A DNA stretch of 64,000 nucleotides from NCBI GenBank assembly GCA_947474565.1, contig CANJIS010000003.1, forward strand, positions 1 through 64,000. The letters are read 5' to 3'. Below are positions 1 to 11,023 of this stretch, piece by piece (position 1 is the first letter of the stretch; the number at the start of each line of letters is the position of its first letter). The stretch is from Alphaproteobacteria bacterium. Lineage in GTDB: Bacteria > Pseudomonadota > Alphaproteobacteria > Micropepsales > Micropepsaceae. The notes beneath the pieces were generated by a model. The model was not told the DNA's origin and made no database searches. It worked only from the letters and a program-made list of their open reading frames with translations. A program made the position numbers and the translations under genes.

Positions 1-59
1 ATAATCTCGGCCTCGCGCAGCTTACCGATAATCTCCTCAGGCCCGTGTCTCTTGCCCAT
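1..59 (-). CDS. IS3-family transposase OrfA, N-terminal fragment (truncated by window edge)
   Basis: Reverse strand reads ATGGGCAAGAGACACGGGCCTGAGGAGATTATCGGTAAGCTGCGCGAGGCCGAGATTAT = MGKRHGPEEIIGKLREAEI, typical start of IS3-family OrfA; GGAGAAGG just upstream of the ATG. Confidence 0.75.
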   Translation of the reverse strand, partial: MGKRHGPEEIIGKLREAEI

Positions 60-122
60 TTTCCTTCTCCTTCAGCGTCCAGACTAAAATAGTCGATGGA
101 CCACTCTGAAGGGGGCAGATCA
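1..122 (-). mobile_element. Probable end of an IS3-family insertion sequence
   Basis: OrfA start plus about 60 bp of leader reaching tgatctgcccccttcag (reverse strand), a plausible IS terminus; exact terminus and target duplication not determinable here. Confidence 0.4.
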
Positions 123-248
123 ATCGGCTTGAAACCACCCGTTTTGCCGCCAGAAACTGACGCAGAATAGGTTTTGTGGCCGACAAGGCTTTGAAACTTC
201 GCGGCTATTTTGGGGAGCTGGAGAATGCCACTTGGAGAGCAAACTGGG

Positions 249-322
249 TGGCTGGGGGACTAGGATTCGAACCTAGACAGGCAGAGTCAGAGTCTGCAGT
301 CCTACCATTAGACGATCCCCCA
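249..322 (-). tRNA. tRNA-Gln (CTG anticodon)
   Basis: Reverse strand TGGGGGATCGTCTAATGGTAGGACTGCAGACTCTGACTCTGCCTGTCTAGGTTCGAATCCTAGTCCCCCAGCCA; acceptor TGGGGGA/TCCCCCA, anticodon stem GCAGA/TCTGC with loop CTCTGAC, T arm GGTTCGAATCC, encoded CCA. Confidence 0.95.
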
Positions 323-474
323 CCAAGGGCCCTGGGCCCGCGGGAGAGCCCGTTTAGACCAGCAGCGGGCCGCTTTCAAGCGCGCCAACTCCTTAAAATC
401 AGGGGTTTTTTGTTCTCTCTCCCAATCGCTTGCGAACCTGTTAGTTTCCGCCCCCATTCCAGAGGTTTGGTCCC

Positions 475-1464
475 GTGCACGGCCGCTCCACCGGCAGAAA
501 GACCTACCCCGTCAATCCCGCCCATCCGGCGCTGGCGGTGCTCGATCTTGGCACCAACAATTGCCGTCTCCTGATCGCGCGCCCGGCGGGGCCCGAACGC
601 TTCCGCGCGGTGGATTCCTTCTCCCGGATTGTGCGGCTGGGTGAGGGGGTGGCCACCACCGGCATGATCTCCGAGGCCGCCATGGAGCGCACGGTCGCGG
701 CCTTGAAAATCTGCGCCGACCACATTCAAAAAAGCGGTGCCACCCAGGTGCGGGCCATCGCCACCCAGGCGGCTCGGCTGGCTGGCAACGCCGATATCCT
801 GATCGCCCGCGCCCGCGACGAAGCCGGTATCACCCTCAACGTGATTTCTGCGGAAGAGGAAGCCGATCTTGCCGCCCTGGGCTGTGCCCCCCTGGTGGGG
901 CGTAAGTATAAGGGCGCGCTGATCTTCGACATTGGCGGCGGCTCCACGGAAATCATTCATCTGCGCCGCGGGCCCTGGGGGCTGGAAAAGAAGTTCACCG
1001 CTTCGCTGCCCTTCGGTGTCGTGACGCTGTCGGAAACCTATGGCGCCAGCGCACAAAGCCGTCAGGGTTTCGAAACCATGCAAGCCGTGATGCGCGAGCA
1101 ATTTGCGCCCTATGCCGGCCATCCCTATGACGCAGACCATGAACATCTGCTGGGCACCTCTGGCACTGTCACCACCCTGGCGGCGCTGGCGCTCAAGCTG
1201 CCGCGCTATAGCCGGGCGCGGGTGGATGGCAGCTGGCACGAAGTCCGCCAGATTCTGAAAGTGGTGGACCGCACCGCTGGTATGGATGTGAAGGCCTTGT
1301 CGCGGCTCGGCCCGGTGGGACCGGAACGCGCCGACCTGATGCTGGCGGGCGCCGCCATCTTCGCTGCCATCTGTGCGCTATGGCCCAGCCGTATGCTACG
1401 GGTGGCGGATCGCGGTTTGCGCGAAGGGATGTTGCGCCAGTTGCGCGAGGAGTTGGGTCTTTGA
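475..1464 (+). CDS. Ppx/GppA family phosphatase
   Basis: 329 aa; DLGTNNCRLLIARP and FDIGGGSTEI sugar-kinase/actin-fold phosphate motifs; next to rlmE. Confidence 0.88.
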   Translation: MHGRSTGRKTYPVNPAHPALAVLDLGTNNCRLLIARPAGPERFRAVDSFSRIVRLGEGVATTGMISEAAMERTVAALKICADHIQKSGATQVRAIATQAARLAGNADILIARARDEAGITLNVISAEEEADLAALGCAPLVGRKYKGALIFDIGGGSTEIIHLRRGPWGLEKKFTASLPFGVVTLSETYGASAQSRQGFETMQAVMREQFAPYAGHPYDADHEHLLGTSGTVTTLAALALKLPRYSRARVDGSWHEVRQILKVVDRTAGMDVKALSRLGPVGPERADLMLAGAAIFAAICALWPSRMLRVADRGLREGMLRQLREELGL

Positions 1465-2123
1465 CTGCCAAGCCGCCGGGCCGCGTTAAACTGAAGAAAA
1501 AGCACACCCAGTCATCGAAGCTATGGCTGGAGCGGCAGCTCAACGATCCCTATGTCAAAGCCGCCAAACAGGAAGGCTGGCGCAGCCGTGCCGCTTTCAA
1601 GCTGATTGAGCTGGATAAGAAATTCCACTTCCTGCGCAAAGGTGTCCGCGTGATGGATCTGGGCTCGGCGCCCGGCGGCTGGAGCCAGGTCGCCGCCAAA
1701 GCCGGCGCCGTGGTGGCCGCCGCCGATGTCCTCAGTATGGAAGACGTGCCCGGCGTCACGTTTTTCCAGGCCGATCTCACCGACGCCGGGACCCCTGCTT
1801 TGTTGCAAGACGCGCTGGGCGGGCCCGCCGATCTGGTGATGAGTGACATGGCCGCGCCCACCACGGGGCACCGTGAGACCGATCACATCCGTACACAGGC
1901 GCTGGTGGAAATTGCGCTGGAGGTCGCCGAAGAGTCGCTCAGACCCGGCGGCGCCTTTATTGCCAAAGTGTTTCAGGGCGGCGCGACTGGCGAATTGCTG
2001 ACGCGGATCAAAAAATCCTTCACCACGGTGAAGCACGTCAAGCCGCCGGCCAGCCGCGCGGATTCGGTGGAGCTGTATCTGGTGGCAGTCGATTTCAAAA
2101 AAACAAAGGCCCCCGTCCGTTAA
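1461..2123 (+). CDS. rlmE: 23S rRNA (uridine-2'-O)-methyltransferase RlmE/FtsJ
   Basis: VMDLGSAPGGWSQVAA SAM motif and MSDMAAPTTGHRETDH; TTG start at 1461 overlapping the previous stop preferred over the ATG at 1380 in the track. Confidence 0.9.
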   Translation: MTAKPPGRVKLKKKHTQSSKLWLERQLNDPYVKAAKQEGWRSRAAFKLIELDKKFHFLRKGVRVMDLGSAPGGWSQVAAKAGAVVAAADVLSMEDVPGVTFFQADLTDAGTPALLQDALGGPADLVMSDMAAPTTGHRETDHIRTQALVEIALEVAEESLRPGGAFIAKVFQGGATGELLTRIKKSFTTVKHVKPPASRADSVELYLVAVDFKKTKAPVR

Positions 2124-2135
2124 GACGAGGGCCTT
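2106..2135 (+). terminator. Intrinsic-terminator-like hairpin at end of rlmE
   Basis: aaggcccccgtc / gacgagggcctt arms (11 of 12 paired) with the stop codon in the loop. Confidence 0.5.
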
Positions 2136-2153
2136 CGCAGATACGAACGCGAA

Positions 2154-2633
2154 TTACATTGCTTCGTGCAGGCTGATGGAGCCGATGCCGGCCGCCACGT
2201 TCAAACCCTTGCTGCCTTCAAGGCTGACCGGCTGCAGAGCGAACGACTTGTCGAAGCCGCCAACCAGGGCATTGGCGCCGACGCCAAGGCCGGCCGTAAC
2301 CTGAGCCGAACCGCCGACATAGTCGCCCGCCAGGGCGCCCTTGCGCATGTCAGAGGTGGGCGCGAACACGCCCCAGACCAGCACGCCGCCTTCGGTGTAA
2401 CCGATATCAACGCCGAACTTGGCGATCGAGCCGGTATAATGCTCGGTACGGCCATTGCCGCGATAGGTGCAGTGCAGGTCCTTGGAAGAACCGAACACAA
2501 AGCCCCAGCCGCTGGCGACATTGCAGGTCAGGTCACCGACGCGCACGCCATGGGGCGCGGCATCGGCAGCGCTCGCGAAAGCAAGACCGGCCACCGCAAC
2601 AGCCGCACCAATCATCAAATGAAACTTCGTCAT
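2154..2633 (-). CDS. DUF992 domain-containing secreted protein
   Basis: 159 aa; signal peptide MTKFHLMIGAAVAVAGLAFASAADA; GDLTCNVASGWGFVFGSSKDLHCTY pattern of DUF992 proteins. Confidence 0.8.
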   Translation of the reverse strand: MTKFHLMIGAAVAVAGLAFASAADAAPHGVRVGDLTCNVASGWGFVFGSSKDLHCTYRGNGRTEHYTGSIAKFGVDIGYTEGGVLVWGVFAPTSDMRKGALAGDYVGGSAQVTAGLGVGANALVGGFDKSFALQPVSLEGSKGLNVAAGIGSISLHEAM

Positions 2634-2653
2634 ATCTGTCTCCTTGGGGATAA

Positions 2654-4327
<1,674 letters not shown>

Positions 4328-4341
4328 ACCCCAATTCCACC

Positions 4342-4364
4342 ATGGGCGGGCTTGACCCGCCCAT
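4342..4364. repeat. Intergenic palindrome atgggcggg-cttga-cccgcccat between convergent genes
   Basis: Perfect 9-bp arms with 5-nt loop between guaB and the convergent membrane-protein gene. Confidence 0.7.
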
Positions 4365-4369
4365 CCAAC

Positions 4370-5752
4370 TTATTCCTTCACATCCACCACGGCGTATTGA
4401 TCGCCATAAACGCGATGCCAGCCGGGCATCGTATCCATTATCTGCGCAACGGGGCCGGGCGGCAGGATGCTCCAGGCAATATGCCAGCGCGCCAGCACAT
4501 CGCTCAACGTTTGCCGGTCCGGCTGCATCATGCGGTCGTAATCCGCCAGGAAGGCATCGCCATACATATCGGTACGGCCATCCACGAACACTTTCACGCC
4601 CGAAAAGATCAGATAGCCGCCGAAATCATAAGCATTGAGGACCGGCTGGCTGCGCAAACCCGCCGGCACGTGTCCTAGCGCCGTCATGGGCGTGACGAAA
4701 TCATCGCCGCGGGCGGTTGGAATGGACAGGCGCACCACGATCAACAGCGCCAACAAGCCCGCGCCCACCGGCAACAACCAACCAGGAACGCTGCGCCGTT
4801 CGTCCGGATAGGTGCGCCGCAACCCTTCGGCCACCAGCATGGCGACGACAATGCCGAAAATCATCTGGTGGCGCACATGCGACAGCGCCAGCCACGCCAG
4901 CCCCAGCAAAATCAAAATCCGCAGCGGCGACAGACGCAGCTTGCGCGTCACGCCCAGCCACACCAATCCCGCCAATGCGATCAGGAAAGGCGAGGGCGTT
5001 GTCAGGCTGGTCGGCCCCCATTCGCCGACATTGCGCAGGCTGCCCAGCATCAGAAGCGTGAAAGGAAAGAAAAGGCCATCAAGACCCTGGGGCGTAATCG
5101 CTGCTGCAAGCACCGCAACGATCAGGAACAGGCCCCAGCCTTTCCAGGCCGCCCGATCCGCGATCATCGCTTCCAGCGCGAATGCCGCCGCCAGCGCCAG
5201 CCCGAAGGCGAAGCTGCCATGCAGATTGGCCCAGGCCAGCATCACGCCACCCAGCCACAGGCGCGGGCTTCGTGCCTCGGATCTCGCCTTCAACAATTCC
5301 GCGGTCCACAGCGCCAGCAGCGGCAGCGCCAGCAAATGCGGCCGCGCCAACAGACTGCCGGAAATACAGGCCAGCCCCATCAGGCTCACCAGCAGGGCCG
5401 GCAGCGCCGCGATCCGGCCGCGTACATGGCCCGCAACTGCCGCCGCCGCCGCACCTGCCGCCAGTCCGAACAGCAGATGCTCGCCACTCCAGCCATCCAG
5501 CCGGAACAAGCCTGCCATCACCACTTCGGACAGCCATTCATGGGCGTCCCAGGGCTCGCCGAAAAACGTGAAAGAGAACACGTCGCTTTTCAGCACCGCG
5601 TGCGTGTCCAGCATCCACTGGCCCGCGGCCAGGTGCCACCAGCTGTCGCCGTCATGGAAAATCTGGGGCGCGAAAGCGGCGACGGCAAAGCCAATCAGAT
5701 CCGCGAACAGGGCGAAGATCCGGGCCGGAGAACAGGGAATCGTGGGCATCAA
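4370..5752 (-). CDS. Multi-pass membrane protein of unknown function (glycosyltransferase-like membrane architecture)
   Basis: 460 aa with many hydrophobic helices; C-terminal VFVDGRTDMYGDAFLADYDRM soluble part. Confidence 0.7.
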   Translation of the reverse strand: MMPTIPCSPARIFALFADLIGFAVAAFAPQIFHDGDSWWHLAAGQWMLDTHAVLKSDVFSFTFFGEPWDAHEWLSEVVMAGLFRLDGWSGEHLLFGLAAGAAAAAVAGHVRGRIAALPALLVSLMGLACISGSLLARPHLLALPLLALWTAELLKARSEARSPRLWLGGVMLAWANLHGSFAFGLALAAAFALEAMIADRAAWKGWGLFLIVAVLAAAITPQGLDGLFFPFTLLMLGSLRNVGEWGPTSLTTPSPFLIALAGLVWLGVTRKLRLSPLRILILLGLAWLALSHVRHQMIFGIVVAMLVAEGLRRTYPDERRSVPGWLLPVGAGLLALLIVVRLSIPTARGDDFVTPMTALGHVPAGLRSQPVLNAYDFGGYLIFSGVKVFVDGRTDMYGDAFLADYDRMMQPDRQTLSDVLARWHIAWSILPPGPVAQIMDTMPGWHRVYGDQYAVVDVKE

Positions 5753-5811
5753 TCCTCGCGTCGCGCCATCATACTCTATAGAAGGCCAAGTCTAACTTTT
5801 GAGTTTCTCGC

Positions 5812-6987
5812 ATGACGCCTTCTGCCCGCCTCCAGGCGGCCATCGACATCGTGGAAGGGCTGGGCGCTTCGGCGCAGCCGGCCGACCGCTATATAAAAGA
5901 GTGGTTCACCACCCGCCGCTTTGCCGGCTCGGGCGACCGCCGCGCTGTCGGCGAGATGGTGTTTCGGGTGCTTCGCCACCGCGCCTCGCTGGCTTGGCGG
6001 ATGCAAAGCGAAAGCCCCCGCGCCCTGTTGACTGCGGCACTGCTGGCCGATGACATCAATCCGGAAAGCCTGTTCACCGGCGGCTATGGTCCCGCGCCGC
6101 TCACCAACGAAGAACAAGCCGTCATCGCCGCAACGCCCGCACCCGCACCGTCCTGGGTCAAGGGCGAATATCCCCAGTGGCTGGAAAGTGAACTCACCCG
6201 CCGCTTCGGCGACGCGCTGGCCGATGAGATGCATGCGTTCGCCACGCGCGCGCCTGTGGATTTGCGCGTCAACAGTTTGAAAGCGGCGCGCGACGATGTC
6301 CTGGCCGCGCTGAAGATCGATGGTTTCGACGCACAGGCCATCGGCACCCTCGGCATTCGCTGTCCGCCCGGTACGCGCAATCTCGACAAGCATGCGCTGT
6401 TTCTGTCCGGCGCTTTTGAAATTCAGGATCTCGCCGCGCAAACCTCTGTCGAATTGGCGGCGGTCAAACCTGGCATGCGGGTGCTGGATCTGGCGGCCGG
6501 CGCGGGCGGCAAATCGCTGGCGCTGGCGGCGGCGATGCAAAACACAGGTGAGATCATCGCCAGCGATACGCGCGGCGCAGCTTTGGCCGAACTGGAAAAG
6601 CGCGCCAAGCGGGCCGGGGCGGACATCATCCGCGCCCATGTATTGGGCGACCTGCCCACGGGCCCCTTCGATCTGGTTTTTCTGGATGCGCCCTGCAGCG
6701 GCTCCGGCACCTGGCGCCGCCAGCCAGAGTTGAAATGGCGCCTCACACCGGGGCGGCTGTCTGTCCTGGCCGCGACCCAGGACCAGCTTCTGGAACAGGC
6801 GGGTGCATTGGCCGGAACCGCCATGATTTATGCCACCTGTTCCATTCTGCCTCAGGAAAATGAGGACCGGGTGGCGGGCTTCCTAGCCCGAAACCCCGGT
6901 TTTCGGCGTGTCAGGCCGGATTTTCAGGCCTCTCCGGCGGCCAGCGGAATGGACGGATTTTATGCCGCTTTCCTCACCCGCAACTGA
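5812..6987 (+). CDS. RsmB/NOP family class I SAM-dependent RNA methyltransferase
   Basis: VLDLAAGAGGKSLALAAAM and DAPCSGSGTWRRQPELKW, MIYATCSILPQENEDRV m5C methyltransferase motifs. Confidence 0.9.
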   Translation: MTPSARLQAAIDIVEGLGASAQPADRYIKEWFTTRRFAGSGDRRAVGEMVFRVLRHRASLAWRMQSESPRALLTAALLADDINPESLFTGGYGPAPLTNEEQAVIAATPAPAPSWVKGEYPQWLESELTRRFGDALADEMHAFATRAPVDLRVNSLKAARDDVLAALKIDGFDAQAIGTLGIRCPPGTRNLDKHALFLSGAFEIQDLAAQTSVELAAVKPGMRVLDLAAGAGGKSLALAAAMQNTGEIIASDTRGAALAELEKRAKRAGADIIRAHVLGDLPTGPFDLVFLDAPCSGSGTWRRQPELKWRLTPGRLSVLAATQDQLLEQAGALAGTAMIYATCSILPQENEDRVAGFLARNPGFRRVRPDFQASPAASGMDGFYAAFLTRN

Positions 6988-7026
6988 CGCATGACACCTA
7001 CCCGTGGAATTGACTAAAGTCCGGCC

Positions 7027-7470
7027 ATGGGAGCGTTTCGCGATTCCGGGTTTTGCCTTGTCCTGGCGGCATCTTTGCTGCCGGCCGCAGCGGCTTTTGC
7101 CGCCACCTCGGCCAAAGCGCCAACCAAGCCCGCCCCCAAACCAGCCGCCGCCACCGTGGCGCCGCCGCTCGATGCCAATGTTTTGATGACCCAGGCCCGC
7201 CAGGCGCAAACCCGTGGCGAAGCCGAACTCGCGGTGCGCCTGGCACAGGCGGCCATCGTGGTCGCGCCCGCCCGTCCCGACACCTATGTCACCCTGGGCG
7301 ACATGTATATCGCCCAGAACGAGCCTGACTCCGCCCGCAGCTATTACAACGCGGCGCTGTCCATTGATCCCTTCGATGCCGGCGCCAAACAGGCGGTTGC
7401 CGCGCTCGACCGTGGCGCCACCGACCAGCGCGCCGCCAATGTCCAGGGATCGCAGACCGGCACCCCATGA
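7027..7470 (+). CDS. Small secreted tetratricopeptide-repeat protein
   Basis: 147 aa; N-terminal signal/Ala-Pro-rich region followed by TPR-like helices; ATGA overlap with guaA. Confidence 0.7.
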   Translation: MGAFRDSGFCLVLAASLLPAAAAFAATSAKAPTKPAPKPAAATVAPPLDANVLMTQARQAQTRGEAELAVRLAQAAIVVAPARPDTYVTLGDMYIAQNEPDSARSYYNAALSIDPFDAGAKQAVAALDRGATDQRAANVQGSQTGTP

Positions 7471-9002
7471 GCGTACTGGTCATTGATTTTGGTAGTCAGG
7501 TCACACAGCTGATCGCCCGCCGCGTGCGTGAGGCCGGCGTGTATTGCGAGATCGTGCCTTTCAACAAGGCCGAAGCCGCACTCGCTAAGAAACCCAAAGC
7601 CATCATTCTCTCCGGCGGTCCTGCTTCGGTCTATGAGAATGATTCGCCGCGCGCGCCAGAGGCCGTGTTCACGGCGGGCGTGCCGGTGCTGGGCATTTGC
7701 TATGGCGAAATGACCATGTCGGTCCAGTTGGGCGGCAAGGTCGAAAGCCATGCCAACAAGGAATTCGGCCGCGCCGATATTCATGTGAAGCACGCGTCGC
7801 CGCTGCTGGAAGGCTTGGCGGAATCCGGCAGCGAACCGGTGTGGATGAGCCATGGCGACAAGATCACCGCCATTCCGCAAGGCTTTATCGCAGTGGCGAC
7901 CTCGGAAAGCTCGCCCTACGCCGTAATCGCGGATGAGAAGCGCCGCTTCTATGGCGTGCAATTCCATCCCGAAGTGGTGCACACCCCGCGCGGCGCCACA
8001 CTGCTATCCAATTTCGTGCGCAACATCGCCGGTATCCAGCCGGAATGGAACATGCACGCCTTCCGCGCCGCCGCGGTGGAAAAAATCCGCAGCCAAGTGG
8101 GCACGGGCAGAGTGATTTGCGGCTTGTCGGGCGGCGTGGATTCCTCCGTCGCCGCTGTCCTGATCCATGAGGCCATCGGCAGCCAACTCACCTGCATCTT
8201 CGTGGATACCGGCCTGATGCGCGCCGGCGAGTCCGGGGAAGTGGTGAGCCTGTTCCGCAATCACTACAACATCCCGCTGATCCACGCCGAGGCCAAGGAG
8301 ATGTTCTTGGGGAGGCTGGCCGGTGTCAGCGATCCGGAAAAGAAGCGCAAGATTATCGGTGCCGCCTTCATCGACGTCTTCGACAAGGAAAGCCAGAAGG
8401 TTGGCGGCGCGGAATTCCTCGCCCAGGGCACGCTCTATCCCGACGTGATCGAAAGCATCTCCGCCACGGGCGGCCCCTCCGTCACCATCAAGAGCCATCA
8501 CAATGTCGGCGGCCTGCCGGACTATATGAAGCTCAAGCTGGTTGAGCCCCTTCGCGAACTCTTCAAAGATGAAGTCCGCGCCCTGGGCCGTGAGCTGGGC
8601 TTGCCGCCCGCCTTTGTCGGCCGCCACCCCTTCCCGGGTCCGGGCCTCGCCATCCGCATTCCGGGTGAGATCACCGACGAAAAACTGGAAATCCTGCGCA
8701 AGGCCGACACCATCTATCTCGATGAAATCCGCAAGGCCGGGCTTTACGATCAGATCTGGCAGGCCTTCGCGGTGCTGCTGCCGGTCAAGACCGTGGGCGT
8801 GATGGGCGATGGCCGCACCTATGACCATGTCTGCGCCTTGCGCGCCGTCACCTCGTCCGACGGCATGACCGCCGATTATTTCCCCTTCGACCACAACTTC
8901 CTGGGCCGCGCCGCCACCCGCATCGTCAACGAAGTGCGCGGCATCAACCGGGTTGTCTACGACATCACCAGCAAGCCGCCGGGTACGATAGAGTGGGAGT
9001 GA
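7467..9002 (+). CDS. guaA: GMP synthase (glutamine-hydrolysing)
   Basis: [38 protein letters not shown]-loop, [12 protein letters not shown]-terminus. Confidence 0.97.
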   Translation: MSVLVIDFGSQVTQLIARRVREAGVYCEIVPFNKAEAALAKKPKAIILSGGPASVYENDSPRAPEAVFTAGVPVLGICYGEMTMSVQLGGKVESHANKEFGRADIHVKHASPLLEGLAESGSEPVWMSHGDKITAIPQGFIAVATSESSPYAVIADEKRRFYGVQFHPEVVHTPRGATLLSNFVRNIAGIQPEWNMHAFRAAAVEKIRSQVGTGRVICGLSGGVDSSVAAVLIHEAIGSQLTCIFVDTGLMRAGESGEVVSLFRNHYNIPLIHAEAKEMFLGRLAGVSDPEKKRKIIGAAFIDVFDKESQKVGGAEFLAQGTLYPDVIESISATGGPSVTIKSHHNVGGLPDYMKLKLVEPLRELFKDEVRALGRELGLPPAFVGRHPFPGPGLAIRIPGEITDEKLEILRKADTIYLDEIRKAGLYDQIWQAFAVLLPVKTVGVMGDGRTYDHVCALRAVTSSDGMTADYFPFDHNFLGRAATRIVNEVRGINRVVYDITSKPPGTIEWE

Positions 9003-9310
9003 GTGTGGGCGGGCAGTCTGCGCCCCATGTTCTCATTATCTATGAGGTGGCCGATTACGCCGCCTGGAAGATTGTCTTTGATGACGCCGCCGCCATTCGC
9101 CGCGAAGCCGGCGAACTCTCCTATCAGCTTCTGAAATCCGAAGCCGACGCCAACCGCATTGTCCATTTCTCCCGCTGGCGTTCGCTGACGGCGGCGCGGG
9201 CATTTTTTGAATCGCCCCGGCTGGAGGAAATCCGCCGCCAGGCCGGCGTGAAGGTGCCGGAATTCCTTTATCTGGAAGCGCTGGAAACCGGCGTCCTGGA
9301 GCAGGAGTAA
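8993..9310 (+). CDS. Antibiotic biosynthesis monooxygenase-like (dimeric alpha-beta barrel) protein
   Basis: 105 aa; [51 protein letters not shown]; overlaps guaA stop, exact start uncertain. Confidence 0.65.
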   Translation: MGVSVGGQSAPHVLIIYEVADYAAWKIVFDDAAAIRREAGELSYQLLKSEADANRIVHFSRWRSLTAARAFFESPRLEEIRRQAGVKVPEFLYLEALETGVLEQE

Positions 9311-9363
9311 ACCGCTCGCAGGCGGAGTTTTCGCACAAACTGGAATGATTGCAGAGCAGCCTC

Positions 9364-10986
9364 ATGATTCGTCTCGACAACATCAGCAAGCAGAACGGCC
9401 ATCAACTTCTGTTCATTGACGCCTCGATGGGCATCCAGAAAGGCGAGAAGGCCGGGCTGGTCGGTCCCAATGGCGCCGGCAAGAGCACCCTGTTCCGCAT
9501 GGTTGCAGGCCAGGACCGGCCCGATGACGGCCAGGTCTCGGTCGAGAATGGCTGGACCATCGGCTATTTCAGCCAGGATGTCGGCGAAATGTCGGGCCAG
9601 AGCGCCGTCGCGGCGGTAATGGATGGTGTCGGGCCCGCCAGTGCGCTGGCCGCCGAAATGGCCCAGCTTGAGGCCGCGATGGTCGATCCCGATCAGGCCG
9701 CCAATATGGACGCGCTGGTCGAGCGTTATGGCGAAGTCCAGGCGCATTTTGAGGAACTGGACGGCTATGCGCTGGATGCACGGGCGCGCGAGGTTCTTGC
9801 GGGGCTCAGTTTCAGCCAGGAACGCATGGACGGCGATGTCGGCCTTCTCTCGGGCGGCTGGAAGATGCGCGTGGCGCTCGCCCGCATTCTGGTGATGCGC
9901 CCCGATGCCATGCTGCTGGACGAGCCCAGCAACCATCTGGACCTGGAAAGCCTGATCTGGCTGGAGGAATTCCTCAAAAACTATGACGGGGCGTTGCTGA
10001 TGACCTCGCATGACCGCGCCTTCATGAACCGCATTGTCGGCAAGATCGTGGAGATCGATGGCGGTTCGCTCACCACCTATTCGGGCGATTACGATTTCTA
10101 CGAGCAGCAGCGCGCCCTGACCGAGAAGCAGCGCCAAGCGCAGTTCGACCGCCAGCAGGCGATGATGGCCAAGGAAATCAAGTTCATCGAACGGTTCAAG
10201 GCGCGTGCCTCGCACGCCGCCCAGGTCCAAAGCCGCGTCAAGAAACTGGACAAGATCGAAAAGATCGAGCTGCCCCGGCGCCGTCAGGCCGTGCAGTTCG
10301 AATTCCGCACCCCGCCGCGCTCGGGCGATGATGTGGCCGGCTTCAAGAATGTTCACAAGGCGTATGGCAGCCAGACCATCTATGCCGGGCTCGATTTTCA
10401 GGTCCGCCGCAAGGAACGCTGGTGCATCCTGGGCGCCAACGGTGCCGGTAAATCCACGCTCCTGAAACTGGTGGCGGGCGCGACCGAGCCAGATCAGGGC
10501 AAGGTGGTCGTCGGCAGCGCTGTGAAGATGGGCTATTTCGCCCAGCACTCCATGGATTTGCTGGACGGCGACGACACGGTTTTCGAGTCCCTGGACAAAT
10601 CATTCCCGCAAGCCGGGCAGGGCCCGCTGCGCACCTTGGCCGGCTGCTTCGGCTTCTCCGGCGACGATATCGAGAAAAGCTGCCGCGTGTTGTCCGGCGG
10701 CGAAAAGGCGCGCCTGGTCATGGCCAAAATGTTGTACGACCCGCCGAATTTCCTGGTGCTGGATGAGCCCACCAACCATCTGGATATGGCGACCAAGGAA
10801 ATGCTGGTCGCTTCCCTGGCGGAATTCGAAGGCACCATGCTGTTTGTTTCGCATGACCGCCACTTTCTGGCGGCGTTGTCCAACCGCGTGCTGGAACTGG
10901 CGCCCGACGGCATCCATCAATATGGCGGCGGCTACACCGAATATGTCGCCCGCACCGGCCACGAAGCCCCGGGCCTTCATCCGTGA
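9364..10986 (+). CDS. ABC-F family ATP-binding protein
   Basis: Two Walker A motifs (GPNGAGKST, GANGAGKST), two signature/Walker B sets (LDEPSNHLD, LDEPTNHLD), no TM segments. Confidence 0.93.
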   Translation: MIRLDNISKQNGHQLLFIDASMGIQKGEKAGLVGPNGAGKSTLFRMVAGQDRPDDGQVSVENGWTIGYFSQDVGEMSGQSAVAAVMDGVGPASALAAEMAQLEAAMVDPDQAANMDALVERYGEVQAHFEELDGYALDARAREVLAGLSFSQERMDGDVGLLSGGWKMRVALARILVMRPDAMLLDEPSNHLDLESLIWLEEFLKNYDGALLMTSHDRAFMNRIVGKIVEIDGGSLTTYSGDYDFYEQQRALTEKQRQAQFDRQQAMMAKEIKFIERFKARASHAAQVQSRVKKLDKIEKIELPRRRQAVQFEFRTPPRSGDDVAGFKNVHKAYGSQTIYAGLDFQVRRKERWCILGANGAGKSTLLKLVAGATEPDQGKVVVGSAVKMGYFAQHSMDLLDGDDTVFESLDKSFPQAGQGPLRTLAGCFGFSGDDIEKSCRVLSGGEKARLVMAKMLYDPPNFLVLDEPTNHLDMATKEMLVASLAEFEGTMLFVSHDRHFLAALSNRVLELAPDGIHQYGGGYTEYVARTGHEAPGLHP

Positions 10987-11023
10987 GCAACGCGCCGAGC
11001 TTGGGCGAGGCGCAGGCGAGCGG
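10982..11023. repeat. Copy D of dispersed intergenic repeat (partial)
   Basis: gtgagcaacgcgccgagcttgggcgaggcgcaggcgagcggc shares cgagcttgggcgag with copy A; fills the gap between two convergent genes. Confidence 0.45.

Noticed and set aside
176-574. 132-aa ORF over the tRNA-Gln region
   Set aside because: Reads antisense through the tRNA gene and into the ppx leader; no coding support.
9268-10548. 426-aa minus-strand ORF opposite the ABC-F gene
   Set aside because: Antisense shadow ORF.
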